The notes beneath the pieces were generated by a model. That model searched no databases and had not been told where the DNA came from. It saw nothing but the letters and a program-made list of their open reading frames with translations. Of a stretch of DNA of 64,000 nucleotides, positions 41,821 through 50,435 are shown piece after piece. The stretch covers positions 1 through 64,000 of the forward strand of contig NZ_JAVDPW010000019.1 of NCBI RefSeq assembly GCF_031453975.1, given 5' to 3'. Position 1 is the first letter of the stretch. Each line of letters opens with the position of its first letter. This DNA is from Inquilinus ginsengisoli_A. Lineage in GTDB: Bacteria; Pseudomonadota; Alphaproteobacteria; DSM-16000; Inquilinaceae. The translations under genes were made by a program, and so were the position numbers.

Positions 41821-43724
41821 GCTCGGGTGAGATCCCGGACCGCATCGATGATGCGGTCGTGGTGCTGCGCGACCAGATGGTGACGCTGCGCGACGGCGTG
41901 CGGCTGGCCACCGACGTCTACCTGCCGGCCGGCCACCGCATCGGCATCGACGCCCCGCTGCCGGTGATCCTGGAGCGCACGCCCTACGGCAAGACCGAGC
42001 TGTCGCGCTCCGAGATCGGGGTCGGGATGGACGGGCCGATGACCCGGCCGCAGGTGGCCGCGCATTTCGTCGCCGCCGGCTATGCCGTGGTCTATCAGGA
42101 TTGCCGCGGCCGGCATGCCTCCGAGGGGGTGTTCACAAAGTACACCTCCGAAGGGCCCGATGGTTTCGACACGGTCGAATGGATCACCGCGCAGCCCTGG
42201 TCGAACGGCAAGGTCGGCACCATGGGCCTGTCCTACGCCGCGCACACCCAGTTCGCCCTGGCCTGCCTGAACCCGCCCGGCCTAGCCTGCATGGTGGTGG
42301 ATTCCGGCGGCTTCTCGAATTCCTACCACTGCGGCATCCGCCAGGGCGGCGCCTTCGAGCTGAAGCAGGCGACCTGGGCCTTCAACCAGGCCAAGGAGAG
42401 CCCGGCGGCGCTGGCCGACCCCAAGGTGCTGGCGGCGCTGGAGGCGGAGGATTTGCGCGCCTGGTTCGCCGCCATGCCGTGGCGGCCCGGCCATTCGCCG
42501 GTGCGCGCCGTGCCGGAATACGAAGCCTTCCTGTTCGAGCAATGGACCCATGGCTCGTTCGGCGACTACTGGAAGCAGCTCGGCATCTACGCCGAAGGGC
42601 ATTACGACCGCTTCCCCGACGTGCCAATGGTGCTGATGTCCAGCTGGTACGACGCCTATGTCCGCACCACGATGGAGAACTATGCGGCGCTCAGCGGCCG
42701 GTCCGCGCCGGTGAAGCTGATCATGGGGCCGTGGCTGCACGGCAACCGCAACACCACCTTTTCGGGCGACACCGAATTCGGGCCGGCGGCGACGGTCGAC
42801 GCCAACGTCACCGAGGGCTGGCTGCAGTTCCGCCGGCGCTGGTTCGACCGCTGGCTGATGGGTGTCGAGAACGGCGCCGACACGGAGCCGACGGCGCGGC
42901 TGTTCCTGATGGGTGGCGGCAGCGGCCGGCGCACCGCAGAGGGCCGGCTGGACCATGGCGGGCGCTGGATCGCGGCGCCGGACTGGCCGCTGCCCGGCAC
43001 CGCCTTCACCGACTATCACCTGCATGAGGACGGCCGGCTGGATCCGGCGGTGCCGGAGGCGGCGGACGCGTCGATCGCCTATCAGTTCGACCCGGCCAAT
43101 CCGGTGCCCACCATCGGCGGCGCCCTGACCTCGGGCCAACCGGTGTTCGAGGGCGGCGGCTTCGACCAGACCGAGGGCGAGCGCTTCTTCGGCAGCCGCC
43201 GGCCCGGCCTGCCGCTGTCGTCCCGCCCCGATGTGGTGGTGTTCCAGACCGCGCCGCTGGCCGAGGACGTGGCGGTGGTCGGGCCGATCGAAATCCGGCT
43301 GTTCGTCTCCTCCGACGCGCCCGACACCGACTTCACCGCCAAGCTGGTCGACGTGCATCCGCCGACGCCGGACGACCCGCGCGGCTTCGCCCTGAACCTG
43401 ACCGACGGCATCCTGCGCTGCCGCTACCGCGACAGCTGGGAGAACCCGTCGCCGCTGGAGTCCGGCCGGGTCTACGCCATCACCATCGAGCCCTTCGCCA
43501 CCGCCAATCTGTTCAAGGCCGGCCACCGCATCCGGCTCGACATCTCGTCCAGCAACTTCCCGAAATACGACGTCAACCCGAACAGCGGCGAGCCGGAAGG
43601 CACCGGCCGGCTGAAGCGGGTGGCGACCAACCGCATCCATCTCGACCGCGCCCACCCGTCCCGGATCGTGCTGCCGATCGTGCCGGCCGCCGCGCTGGTG
43701 TCGCTGCCGCCGCCGCAAGCCTGA
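41817..43724 (+). CDS. CocE/NonD-family hydrolase (X-Pro dipeptidyl-peptidase type, S15)
   Basis: A 635-residue serine hydrolase. The alpha/beta-hydrolase core carries the nucleophile in VGTMGLSYAAHTQ (S139), oxyanion-side RTPYGKT and CRGRHASEG, and the histidine region IMGPWLHGNRNT. A C-terminal jelly-roll (DTDFTAKLVDVHP ... GHRIRLDISSSNFP) completes the cocaine-esterase / acyl-amino-acid-hydrolase architecture. It has no signal peptide, so it would act on the imported ligand in the cytoplasm. The start GTG 41817 overlaps the binding-protein stop (GTGA). Linkage to an oligopeptide-type importer suggests the substrate is an acylated amino acid, ester or amide. Confidence 0.86.
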   Translation: MSSGEIPDRIDDAVVVLRDQMVTLRDGVRLATDVYLPAGHRIGIDAPLPVILERTPYGKTELSRSEIGVGMDGPMTRPQVAAHFVAAGYAVVYQDCRGRHASEGVFTKYTSEGPDGFDTVEWITAQPWSNGKVGTMGLSYAAHTQFALACLNPPGLACMVVDSGGFSNSYHCGIRQGGAFELKQATWAFNQAKESPAALADPKVLAALEAEDLRAWFAAMPWRPGHSPVRAVPEYEAFLFEQWTHGSFGDYWKQLGIYAEGHYDRFPDVPMVLMSSWYDAYVRTTMENYAALSGRSAPVKLIMGPWLHGNRNTTFSGDTEFGPAATVDANVTEGWLQFRRRWFDRWLMGVENGADTEPTARLFLMGGGSGRRTAEGRLDHGGRWIAAPDWPLPGTAFTDYHLHEDGRLDPAVPEAADASIAYQFDPANPVPTIGGALTSGQPVFEGGGFDQTEGERFFGSRRPGLPLSSRPDVVVFQTAPLAEDVAVVGPIEIRLFVSSDAPDTDFTAKLVDVHPPTPDDPRGFALNLTDGILRCRYRDSWENPSPLESGRVYAITIEPFATANLFKAGHRIRLDISSSNFPKYDVNPNSGEPEGTGRLKRVATNRIHLDRAHPSRIVLPIVPAAALVSLPPPQA

Positions 43725-43935
43725 ATATGATAGGATGCGTCCCATTCGACGCGGAACCGGCCGGGGCCGATCAAATCCGGCCGGAGCAAAGCGGGATACA
43801 GGGCGAGGCAGGGCTGCTGGTCCGGGAAGCCGGATCCGCGGGCGGAACCACCACATGAGCTGACCTCGCCCCTCCACGATATCGGGGGGCATCGACGGTG
43901 ATCGCGGGATTTCAGGCACACGGTCGCGGGGCGTG

Positions 43936-45705
43936 ATGGCCGACGCGCCGACCATGGGACGGGCCGGGTCGATCGACCGCTTCCGCGCCGAGCAGATCGC
44001 CGCCCTGTACAAGGCGGCGCCGGTCGGCGTGGTCGGCGCCCTGCTGGGCGGCATCGCGCTGGTCGGCGTGCTGGTCTATGGCGAGCTGGTGCCGCTGCCG
44101 ATCGCGGCCGGCTGGGCGGGGGTCCTGCTGCTCTCGGCACTGGCCCATCTGCTGCTCTGCGCCGTCTATCGCCGCCGCGGGCCGTCCGCGCCGGGCTGGC
44201 GGTTCTGGGCCGCCGCCTTCACCCTGGCCAGCGCCGTCGAAGGGCTGGTCTGGGGCGTCGGCTCGATCACCCTGATCACGCCCGAGCGCATCGACCAGCA
44301 GCTCTGGGTCATGATCGCCACCTCGGCCGTGGCCTCCGGCGCCGCCACCGCCTTCGGCGCCTATCTCCCGGCCTTCTACGCGCTGCTGTTCCCGGCCATG
44401 GTCCCCTATGTCTTGTGGAGCGCCTTCCACACCGGCTTCTACAGTCATGCCCTGGGCTTCCTCGACCTGCTCTACGTCGTCGCCATGGCCGTGCTCGGCT
44501 GGCGCTCCTACCGCAGCCTGGAGGAGGCGCTGCAGCTGCGCTTCGCGAACCTCGACCTGGCGGAGAACCTGCGGTTGGAGAAGGACCGGGCGGAGCAGGC
44601 CAGCCTCGACAAGTCGCGCTTCCTCGCCTCCGCCAGCCACGATCTGCGCCAGCCGGTCCACGCGCTGAGCATGTTCGTCGGCGCCCTGCTGGCCCGGCCG
44701 ATGGACGAGGAGGTGCGTCGCCTGGCGATCCAGATCGACGGTTCGGTCAGCGCGCTGGACAGCCTGTTCACCTCGCTGCTCGACATCTCGCGGCTGGATG
44801 CCGGCGTGGTGCTGTACTCACCCCAGGGCTTCGCCATCCAGCCGCTGCTGGAGCGTGTCTGCCGCGACCATGAGGGCGAGGCCCGGCGCAAGGGCATCCG
44901 GCTGGTGTTGCACCCGTGCCGCCTGGCGGTGCACAGCGACCCGATCCTGCTGGAGCGGGTGCTGCGCAACCTGGTCTCCAACGCGGTGCGCTACACCGAG
45001 CGCGGCCGCGTCGTGGTCGGCTGCCGCCGCGGGGCACGGCTGGGCATCGAGGTCTGGGACACCGGGCCGGGCATCCCGGCGGAGGAGCGCGGCCGCGTGT
45101 TCCAGGAGTTCTACCAGCTGGGCAATCCCGAGCGCGACCGGTCGAAGGGCCTCGGCCTCGGCCTGGCCATCGTGCAGCGGCTGACCGCGCTGCTCGACTC
45201 CCCCCTCAGCCTGCGCTCGACCGTGGGCAAGGGTTCGGTCTTCGCGGTTTCGGTGCCCGTCACCGAGGCGGCCGGGCCGGAGACCATGGCCGTCGCCCTG
45301 CCCGAGACCGCGGCCCACGGGCTGGTGCTGCTGATCGACGACGAGGCGGCGATCCAGGAGGCGATGCGCAGCCTGCTGACCGGCTGGGGCTACACCGTGC
45401 TGGTCGCGGGGTCGGGCGACGAGATGCTGGCGCGGATCGCGACCTGGCCCGACCGGCCGAACCTGATCATCTCGGACTACCGGCTGCGCGGCGACGAGAA
45501 CGGCATCGCCGTGATCCGCCGCCTGCAATCCGAGTACAACGACGACATCCCGGCGATGCTGATCACCGGCGACACCGCGCCCGACCGGCTGCGCGAGGCG
45601 GAGGAGAGCGGCTTCCTGCTGCTGCACAAGCCGATCCACAACAGCCGGCTGCGGGCCGCGATCACCAACCTGCTGGCACGCGTCGCAGCCGAGGCCGAGG
45701 AGTAG
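43936..45705 (+). CDS. membrane hybrid histidine kinase with receiver domain
   Basis: A 589-residue kinase. The first 195 residues contain about six hydrophobic segments (for example VGVVGALLGGIALVGVLVYG and FLDLLYVVAMAVLGW) forming a membrane sensor. After a short coiled coil comes HisKA with SASHDLRQPVHA (H235), then HATPase with LVSNAVRYT, DTGPGIP and GLGLGLAIV, and a receiver with LIISDYRLRG (D514). The HDLRQPVHAL box is shared with the NahK-like kinase of this window. It converges on a NarL-type response regulator with 6 bases between stops, which is the likely partner. The 211-bp gap before it contains only a CCGGCCGG inverted pair (43757-43784). Confidence 0.88.
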   Translation: MADAPTMGRAGSIDRFRAEQIAALYKAAPVGVVGALLGGIALVGVLVYGELVPLPIAAGWAGVLLLSALAHLLLCAVYRRRGPSAPGWRFWAAAFTLASAVEGLVWGVGSITLITPERIDQQLWVMIATSAVASGAATAFGAYLPAFYALLFPAMVPYVLWSAFHTGFYSHALGFLDLLYVVAMAVLGWRSYRSLEEALQLRFANLDLAENLRLEKDRAEQASLDKSRFLASASHDLRQPVHALSMFVGALLARPMDEEVRRLAIQIDGSVSALDSLFTSLLDISRLDAGVVLYSPQGFAIQPLLERVCRDHEGEARRKGIRLVLHPCRLAVHSDPILLERVLRNLVSNAVRYTERGRVVVGCRRGARLGIEVWDTGPGIPAEERGRVFQEFYQLGNPERDRSKGLGLGLAIVQRLTALLDSPLSLRSTVGKGSVFAVSVPVTEAAGPETMAVALPETAAHGLVLLIDDEAAIQEAMRSLLTGWGYTVLVAGSGDEMLARIATWPDRPNLIISDYRLRGDENGIAVIRRLQSEYNDDIPAMLITGDTAPDRLREAEESGFLLLHKPIHNSRLRAAITNLLARVAAEAEE

Positions 45706-45711
45706 ACGCCG

Positions 45712-46344
45712 TCAGATCAGCTGCGCATCCCGCGCGGCGGTGGCCGCCTGGGTGCGGTTGACCACGTTGAGGGTGCGGAAGATGGCGGTGACGTGGACCT
45801 TGACCGTCTTCTCCGCCAGGTCCAGCGCGTTGCCGATCTCCTTGTTCGACAGGCCGCGCGCCAGCAGCTGCAGCACCTCGAGCTGGCGCTGGGTCAGCCG
45901 GGCCCCGGCGACGGCGTCCCCGCCGGGGCCGGCGGCCGAGGGGCCCAGCGGCAGCATGGTCAGCGGCGGCACGTAGATGTCGCCCGACAGCACCAGTTGC
46001 ACCGCGAGGAACAGCGTCTGCCGGCTGGCCGATTTGGGGACGTAGCCGAGGGCGCCGGCGGCCAGAGCCTTGCGCACATCCTGCGGATCCTCCGACGAGG
46101 ACAGGATGATGACCGGAAGCTCCGGCCGCCGCCGCCCGAATTCGGCGATCGCCGGCATCCCGCCCAGCCCCGGCATGGCGAGGTCGAGCAGGACCACGTC
46201 GAGGTCGCGATGCTGCTCCGCCATCGCCAGCCCCTCGGTGCTGTCGCGGGCCTCGACCACCACCGCGTCCGGGTCGCCCTGGCGCAGCAGCGCGACGAGC
46301 CCTTCGCGCACCACCGGATGATCATCGACGATCAGGAGCTTCAT
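45712..46344 (-). CDS. LuxR/NarL-type response regulator
   Basis: A 210-residue response regulator. The receiver starts MKLLIVDDHPVVREGL, with phospho-acceptor D54 (VVLLDLAMPG) and GYVPKSASR; the GerE helix-turn-helix is LTQRQLEVLQLLARGLSNKE then IGNALDLAEKTVKVHVTAIF. GGGGAGG directly precedes ATG 46344, so upstream codons to 46383 are not used. It is convergent with, and probably the target of, the membrane hybrid kinase. A palindromic CTTAG-type sequence lies about 100 bp upstream. Confidence 0.9.
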   Translation of the reverse strand: MKLLIVDDHPVVREGLVALLRQGDPDAVVVEARDSTEGLAMAEQHRDLDVVLLDLAMPGLGGMPAIAEFGRRRPELPVIILSSSEDPQDVRKALAAGALGYVPKSASRQTLFLAVQLVLSGDIYVPPLTMLPLGPSAAGPGGDAVAGARLTQRQLEVLQLLARGLSNKEIGNALDLAEKTVKVHVTAIFRTLNVVNRTQAATAARDAQLI

Positions 46345-46434
46345 CGCCTCCCCGCCGGCTGCTGGCGTTTGCACGGCCGCCAATGGCCCTTCGCCAGATG
46401 CCGCTATTACGCCCCATCACCGAGCTCATCACAA

Positions 46435-46465
46435 GTCTTAGCTGGGGTCCTAAGACCAGACCTAA
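46435..46465. promoter_or_regulatory. palindromic CTAAGAC elements between response regulator and lipoprotein genes
   Basis: GTCTTAG (46435-46441) and CTAAGAC (46450-46456) are perfect inverted arms, 8 bases apart, and CCTAAG repeats directly at 46449 and 46460. The region is the 303-bp gap between the divergent response-regulator and lipoprotein genes, so it should contain promoters for both. The octamer CTAAGACC also stands before the other NarL-type regulator at 6990-6997. Apart from these elements I see no gene in the gap. Confidence 0.45.
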
Positions 46466-46647
46466 GGCATCAGTCCATCTTACTTGCCGTCGCCACGGTG
46501 ATAACCTCGGATTTACTGCAACACCGCAATCATCACGGCAGATCCTGCCCAGTATTCGTGCGGCCGATCGCCAGGTGGCGCGCCGCGGCCGGATCGGCGG
46601 GCCGGGCGGCGACAGCCACGCCGTGACCAGGAACGGGGAGAAGGACG

Positions 46648-47139
46648 ATGTCACGCATCGGTCGCCACGCATCGGTCATGGTCGTGGCCGCGGCGCTTAC
46701 GCTGGCCGGCTGCCAGACCAACGAACAGACCGGGGGGCTGTTCGGGGCGGGCGGCGGGGCGCTGTTCGGCGGCCTGCTGGGCAACGCCGTCGGCCATGAC
46801 CAGACCAGCACCCTGATCGGGGCGGGCCTCGGCGCGATCGGCGGCTATTTCGTCGGCAGCGCCATCGGCCGCCAGCTCGACCAGGCCGACCAGCAGCGCG
46901 CGGCGCAGACCACCCGCCGGGTGCTGACCTCGTCCGCCAGACGCGGCACGACGCGCAACTGGCAGAACCGCAGCACCGGCGTCCGCGGCTCCTCCACCGT
47001 GGTGGCGGTGGAGCCGAACGGCAGCGGCGGCGGCGAATGCCGCACGGTGCGCGAGGTCGCCTACATCAAGGGCCAGGAGGTCGAGCAGCAGTCGAAATAC
47101 TGCCGCGGCTCCGGCGGCGAATGGGCGGCGCAGGCATGA
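46648..47139 (+). CDS. glycine-zipper outer-membrane lipoprotein (17 kDa surface antigen-like)
   Basis: A 163-residue lipoprotein. The lipobox LAGC puts the lipidated cysteine at C22, and the next residue is Q, consistent with outer-membrane sorting. Residues 30-75 form a glycine-zipper (GLFGAGGGALFGGLLGNAVG ... LIGAGLGAIGGYFVGSAIG), followed by a basic region and two cysteines near the C-terminus. This is the layout of rickettsial 17-kDa antigen and related envelope proteins. ATG is preceded by GGGGAGAAGGA. Its stop overlaps the next start. Confidence 0.82.
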   Translation: MSRIGRHASVMVVAAALTLAGCQTNEQTGGLFGAGGGALFGGLLGNAVGHDQTSTLIGAGLGAIGGYFVGSAIGRQLDQADQQRAAQTTRRVLTSSARRGTTRNWQNRSTGVRGSSTVVAVEPNGSGGGECRTVREVAYIKGQEVEQQSKYCRGSGGEWAAQA

Positions 47140-47936
47140 GCGCCCGGACCATCCTCGCCGCGGTCCTGCTGCTGGCCGCGGCGCCGGCCGGCGCCGACGA
47201 CCTGTTCGTGCCGCTGCCCAAGGGCATGGATTGGGACGAGGTGATGAAGCCCGACGCCATGCAGTTCAGCCTGGTGGCGGCCGGCAACCGGCACGTGCTG
47301 GTGGCCTGGGGCCAGATCGCCGGCGGCGATTCCGAGCGGTTCCGCATGGCGCTGGACCAGGCGCGGCCGATCGCCGAGGTCTGGCTGGACTCGCCGGGCG
47401 GGTCGCTCGAGGAGGGGCTGGAGATGGGCCGCATCCTGCGCGCCCGCAAGGTCACCACGCGGGTGCCGCGCGGCCTGCACTGCATCAGCGCCTGCAACTT
47501 CGCCTTCATGGGCGGCACGGTCCGCTATGTCGAGGTCGGGGCGGAGTTCGGCGTCCACATGTTCTCCAGCGACGCGGCCGACCGGATCCGGTCCCACTTG
47601 GTCAAGCCGCCGGAGACGGTGACCGAGTACAACATGCAGTTCCCGCAGGGCCAGCTCGACCCCGACGGGGTCGAAACCTACATCGCCAAGTACAACGCCG
47701 CCCATCCCGACAGCCCGAAGACGCTGTCGGCCCTGCTGCTGGACCAGGCGCTGGACGAGGACACCAAGGCGATCCAGCAGGGGTCGGCGCAGACCGCGGC
47801 GGAGATCGCCCGCTATCTGACCGAGATGAGCCTGTCGCTGCGCTTCCTGACCGAATTCGCCGACATCCCGAACTCGGCGCCCCGCGCCCTGAGCCGGCAG
47901 GAGCTGCGCGACTTCAACGTCGTCAACACCGACTGA
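47136..47936 (+). CDS. periplasmic protein with ClpP/crotonase-like fold (COG3904-type)
   Basis: A 266-residue protein. The signal peptide ends AAAPAGA at about residue 20. The body has the ClpP-like elements EVWLDSPGGSLEEGLEMGRI (oxyanion strand), CISACNFAFMGG with candidate nucleophile serine, and EFGVHMFSS with the histidine. This resembles the COG3904 group of predicted periplasmic proteins. Protease activity is possible but unproven. It is translationally coupled (ATGA) to the lipoprotein gene, so both probably act in the envelope. Confidence 0.75.
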   Translation: MSARTILAAVLLLAAAPAGADDLFVPLPKGMDWDEVMKPDAMQFSLVAAGNRHVLVAWGQIAGGDSERFRMALDQARPIAEVWLDSPGGSLEEGLEMGRILRARKVTTRVPRGLHCISACNFAFMGGTVRYVEVGAEFGVHMFSSDAADRIRSHLVKPPETVTEYNMQFPQGQLDPDGVETYIAKYNAAHPDSPKTLSALLLDQALDEDTKAIQQGSAQTAAEIARYLTEMSLSLRFLTEFADIPNSAPRALSRQELRDFNVVNTD

Positions 47937-48015
47937 CCCGGCCGGATGGTGTCGACGTCGCCGTCACCGGTGTCCAGTTAAGCTTTAAGATCGAAGTGCA
48001 GACCTCATCTTTTGC

Positions 48016-48105
48016 TGTCATTGCCCGGCTCGACCGGGCAATCCAGGGGCCACCAAGAGCTGTTCCGGCCGCCCCTGGATGCCACGGTCAAGCCGTGGCA
48101 TGACA
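48016..48105. repeat. two-hairpin palindromic repeat between convergent genes
   Basis: A 90-bp symmetrical unit. The ends are TGTCA (48016-48020) and TGACA (48101-48105). Hairpin 1 is TTGCCCGG-ctcga-CCGGGCAA (48021-48041) and hairpin 2 is TGCCACGG-tcaag-CCGTGGCA (48080-48100). Between them TCCAGGGGC (48042-48050) and GCCCCTGGA (48071-48079) are perfect inverted arms around a 20-base centre. The unit can therefore fold as a three-way cruciform. Its style matches intergenic palindromic repeats of alphaproteobacteria. It may also end transcription from both convergent genes. Confidence 0.85.
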
Positions 48106-48172
48106 CTAAAAATCGAAGCATCACGAAGGGCTGGGGCAACCGCCCCCTTGCCATTCCCCCCGGCGCCCCGCC

Positions 48173-49081
48173 TCAGACCTCCACGCCGTTGGCCTTGGCC
48201 ACATGGTCGGCCAGCATCGGGACATAATCCTCCGGGCTGCCGGTGGCATGGGCGGTCGCGAACTGGTTCTTCGCGGCGTTGCCCATCGGGTTGGCGATGC
48301 CGGCGTCGTCGGCCATGGCCTCGAGGTATTTCAGGTCCTTCAGGGCATTGGCGATCGAGAACTTGTGGGCGTTGCGGTCGCCCTCCAGCGTCCAGCGCAT
48401 GAAGGTCTGGTAGAAGCCGCAATCCATCCGCCCGCCGCGGATCACGCCGTCGAAGCGTTCCGGCGAGATGCCGACCTTGCGCGACAGCGCCAGGGCTTCG
48501 CTGTACAGCGCGGCATAGCCGAGCGACAGGAAGTTGTTCAGCAGCTTCATGCGATGGCCGTCGCCGGTGGCGCCGATATGGACGACGCGGCCGGCCCAGG
48601 TCTCCAGCACCGGCTTGATCCGGGCGAAGACGGCGTCGCTGGCCCCGACCATGGTGTCGAGCGTGCCCTCCCACGCCTCCTTCGGGGTCCGGCCCAGCGG
48701 CGCGTCGACATAGTCGATGCCGCCCTCGGCCAGCAGGGCGGCCAGGGCGACGGTGGAGACCGGGTCGGCGGTGGAGCAGTCCACCACCACCGAGCCGCGG
48801 GCCAGCCCGTCCTTCAGGCCGTTCGGCCCGCGCACGATCTCCTCGATCTCCTTCGACCCGGTGACGCAGAGGAAGACGATGGTCGAGCGCGACGCCACCT
48901 CGGCCGGCGTGGCGGCCTCGGCGGCCCCGCGCCCCTTGAGGTCCTCGACCACGTCGCGCTTGCGCCGCGCCAGCACGGTCAGGGGATAGCCCTTCTCGAC
49001 GATGTTCCTGGCCATGCCATGGCCCATGTTGCCGAGGCCGATGAAGCCGATGCGCTCCTGCTGCGGAGAAGAGTCGGACAT
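48173..49081 (-). CDS. NAD(P)-dependent oxidoreductase of the 3-hydroxyisobutyrate dehydrogenase superfamily
   Basis: A 302-residue beta-hydroxyacid dehydrogenase. The Rossmann motif is IGFIGLGNMGHGMARNIVEK and the catalytic lysine lies in MKLLNNFLSLGYAA. The substrate loop, normally DAPVSGG, here reads DAPLGRTPKEAWEGTL, closer to the VGRT loop of sulfolactaldehyde reductase YihU. This suggests an acid substrate other than hydroxyisobutyrate. I start at MSDSSPQQ (49081), where family similarity begins. It is the last gene of the lacI-otnK-oxidoreductase operon, so a role in tetronate breakdown is inferred. Confidence 0.82.
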   Translation of the reverse strand: MSDSSPQQERIGFIGLGNMGHGMARNIVEKGYPLTVLARRKRDVVEDLKGRGAAEAATPAEVASRSTIVFLCVTGSKEIEEIVRGPNGLKDGLARGSVVVDCSTADPVSTVALAALLAEGGIDYVDAPLGRTPKEAWEGTLDTMVGASDAVFARIKPVLETWAGRVVHIGATGDGHRMKLLNNFLSLGYAALYSEALALSRKVGISPERFDGVIRGGRMDCGFYQTFMRWTLEGDRNAHKFSIANALKDLKYLEAMADDAGIANPMGNAAKNQFATAHATGSPEDYVPMLADHVAKANGVEV

Positions 49082-49125
49082 GCGGATTGCCTTCTGTTCC
49101 TGAGGTCGGGTTCGGTGGCCGGGTG

Positions 49126-50391
49126 CTAGTCGAGCACGCGCCACGCCTTGAGGAAGAAATCGGGGGTGCCGAAATTGCCGGATTTGAGGGCCAGCGCCAG
49201 GTCGGGCGACCCGATCGAGCGGGTCCAGGGTACGCCCGGGTCGATCTCGGGCCCGATCTCCAGCGCCTGGACGCCGAGGGCCGCGACCACCGCGCCGGAG
49301 GTCTCGCCCCCGGCCACGAGGAAGCGGGTGAAGCCACGCGAGGCGAGGCGCCGGGCGACATCGGCCAGCAGATCCTCGACCAGCGCCCCGGAGCGTTCGA
49401 CCCCGAGCTTGTCCTGGACAGCGCGCACGACCGACGGGTCGGCGCTGGAATAGACCAGGGGCGCGCGATCGACCGGCTGGCCTTCGGCCCAGTCCGCCAC
49501 CTGCTGCGCCGTGATGCGGTTCTCGGCGATGGCGAGCGCGTCCAGCTGGAAGGCGGGGATCCCTTGGTCGATGACGGTCTGGACCTGGCCGCGCGTCGCG
49601 GCCGAGCAGGACCCGGCCAGCACCACGGCGCGGCCCCGCGGCGCGCGCATCCTGTCCGCCGGCGTCCGCGGCACCAAGCGGCCGGTTTTGACGAAGTTCC
49701 CCGGCAGGCCCATGGCCAGCCCAGACCCGCCGGTGACCAGCGCCATGCCGGCCGCGGCGGCGCCGATGGTGCGGAGATGCGCGTCGCGCACCGCATCGAC
49801 CACCACGAAGCGGGTGCCGGCGCGGCGCGCCCGGTCGAACGCCTCGCGCAGCGCCTCCGGCCCCGCCTCAACCACCTCCAACGGGACCAGGCCGACCGGC
49901 GACGGCGTCTGGCGCTGCAGCACCCGCACCAGGCTTGCGTCGCGCATCGGCGTCAGCGGGTGGTCCTTCATCGAGCTGTCGGACAGCAGCAGGTCGCCGA
50001 CGAAGAGATGGCCGCGATAGATGGTGCGGCCGGTCGCCGGGAAGGCCGGGCAGACGATGGCGAGGTCCGAGCCGGTGAAGGCCAGCAACGCGTCAGCCAC
50101 CGGCCCGATATTGCCGGCATCGGTGGAATCGAAGGTGGAGCAGTATTTGAAGAAGATCTGTTCGGCCCCGGCCGCCTTCAGCCGTTCGGCCGAGCGCAGC
50201 GACATCGCCACCGCTTCCGCCGCCGGGATGGTGCGCGACTTGAGCGCGACCACAACGGCCTGGGCGTCCCCGAAATCGGCGCCGGGCTCCGGCACGCCGA
50301 TCACCTGGACCGTCTTCATGCCCTGGCGCGCGATCATCAGCGCAAGGTCGGTGGCCCCGGTCAGGTCGTCGGCAACGGCGCCCAGCAACAT
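49126..50391 (-). CDS. otnK: 3-oxo-tetronate kinase (four-carbon acid sugar kinase, DUF1537)
   Basis: A 421-residue kinase of the four-carbon acid sugar kinase family. The N-terminal domain opens MLLGAVADDLTGATDLALMI and has FKYCSTFDSTDAGNIGPVAD; the C-terminal nucleotide-binding domain has FLVAGGETSGAVVAALGVQA and ends SGNFGTPDFFLKA. OtnK phosphorylates 3-oxo-tetronates at C4 in threonate and erythronate catabolism. ATG 50391 with AGGAG upstream gives the usual family start; ATG 50439 overlaps the lacI stop (ATGA) and would add 16 residues. Neighbouring otnI and ltnD-like genes support the role. Confidence 0.85.
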   Translation of the reverse strand: MLLGAVADDLTGATDLALMIARQGMKTVQVIGVPEPGADFGDAQAVVVALKSRTIPAAEAVAMSLRSAERLKAAGAEQIFFKYCSTFDSTDAGNIGPVADALLAFTGSDLAIVCPAFPATGRTIYRGHLFVGDLLLSDSSMKDHPLTPMRDASLVRVLQRQTPSPVGLVPLEVVEAGPEALREAFDRARRAGTRFVVVDAVRDAHLRTIGAAAAGMALVTGGSGLAMGLPGNFVKTGRLVPRTPADRMRAPRGRAVVLAGSCSAATRGQVQTVIDQGIPAFQLDALAIAENRITAQQVADWAEGQPVDRAPLVYSSADPSVVRAVQDKLGVERSGALVEDLLADVARRLASRGFTRFLVAGGETSGAVVAALGVQALEIGPEIDPGVPWTRSIGSPDLALALKSGNFGTPDFFLKAWRVLD

Positions 50392-50435
50392 CTCAACGGT
50401 CTCCTGTGGGATCCGGCCGGTCGCGGAAGGGCGGA

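Noticed and set aside
48000..48172. Small RNA gene in the convergent gap
   Set aside because: The structure is fully explained by the palindromic repeat; no promoter was seen.
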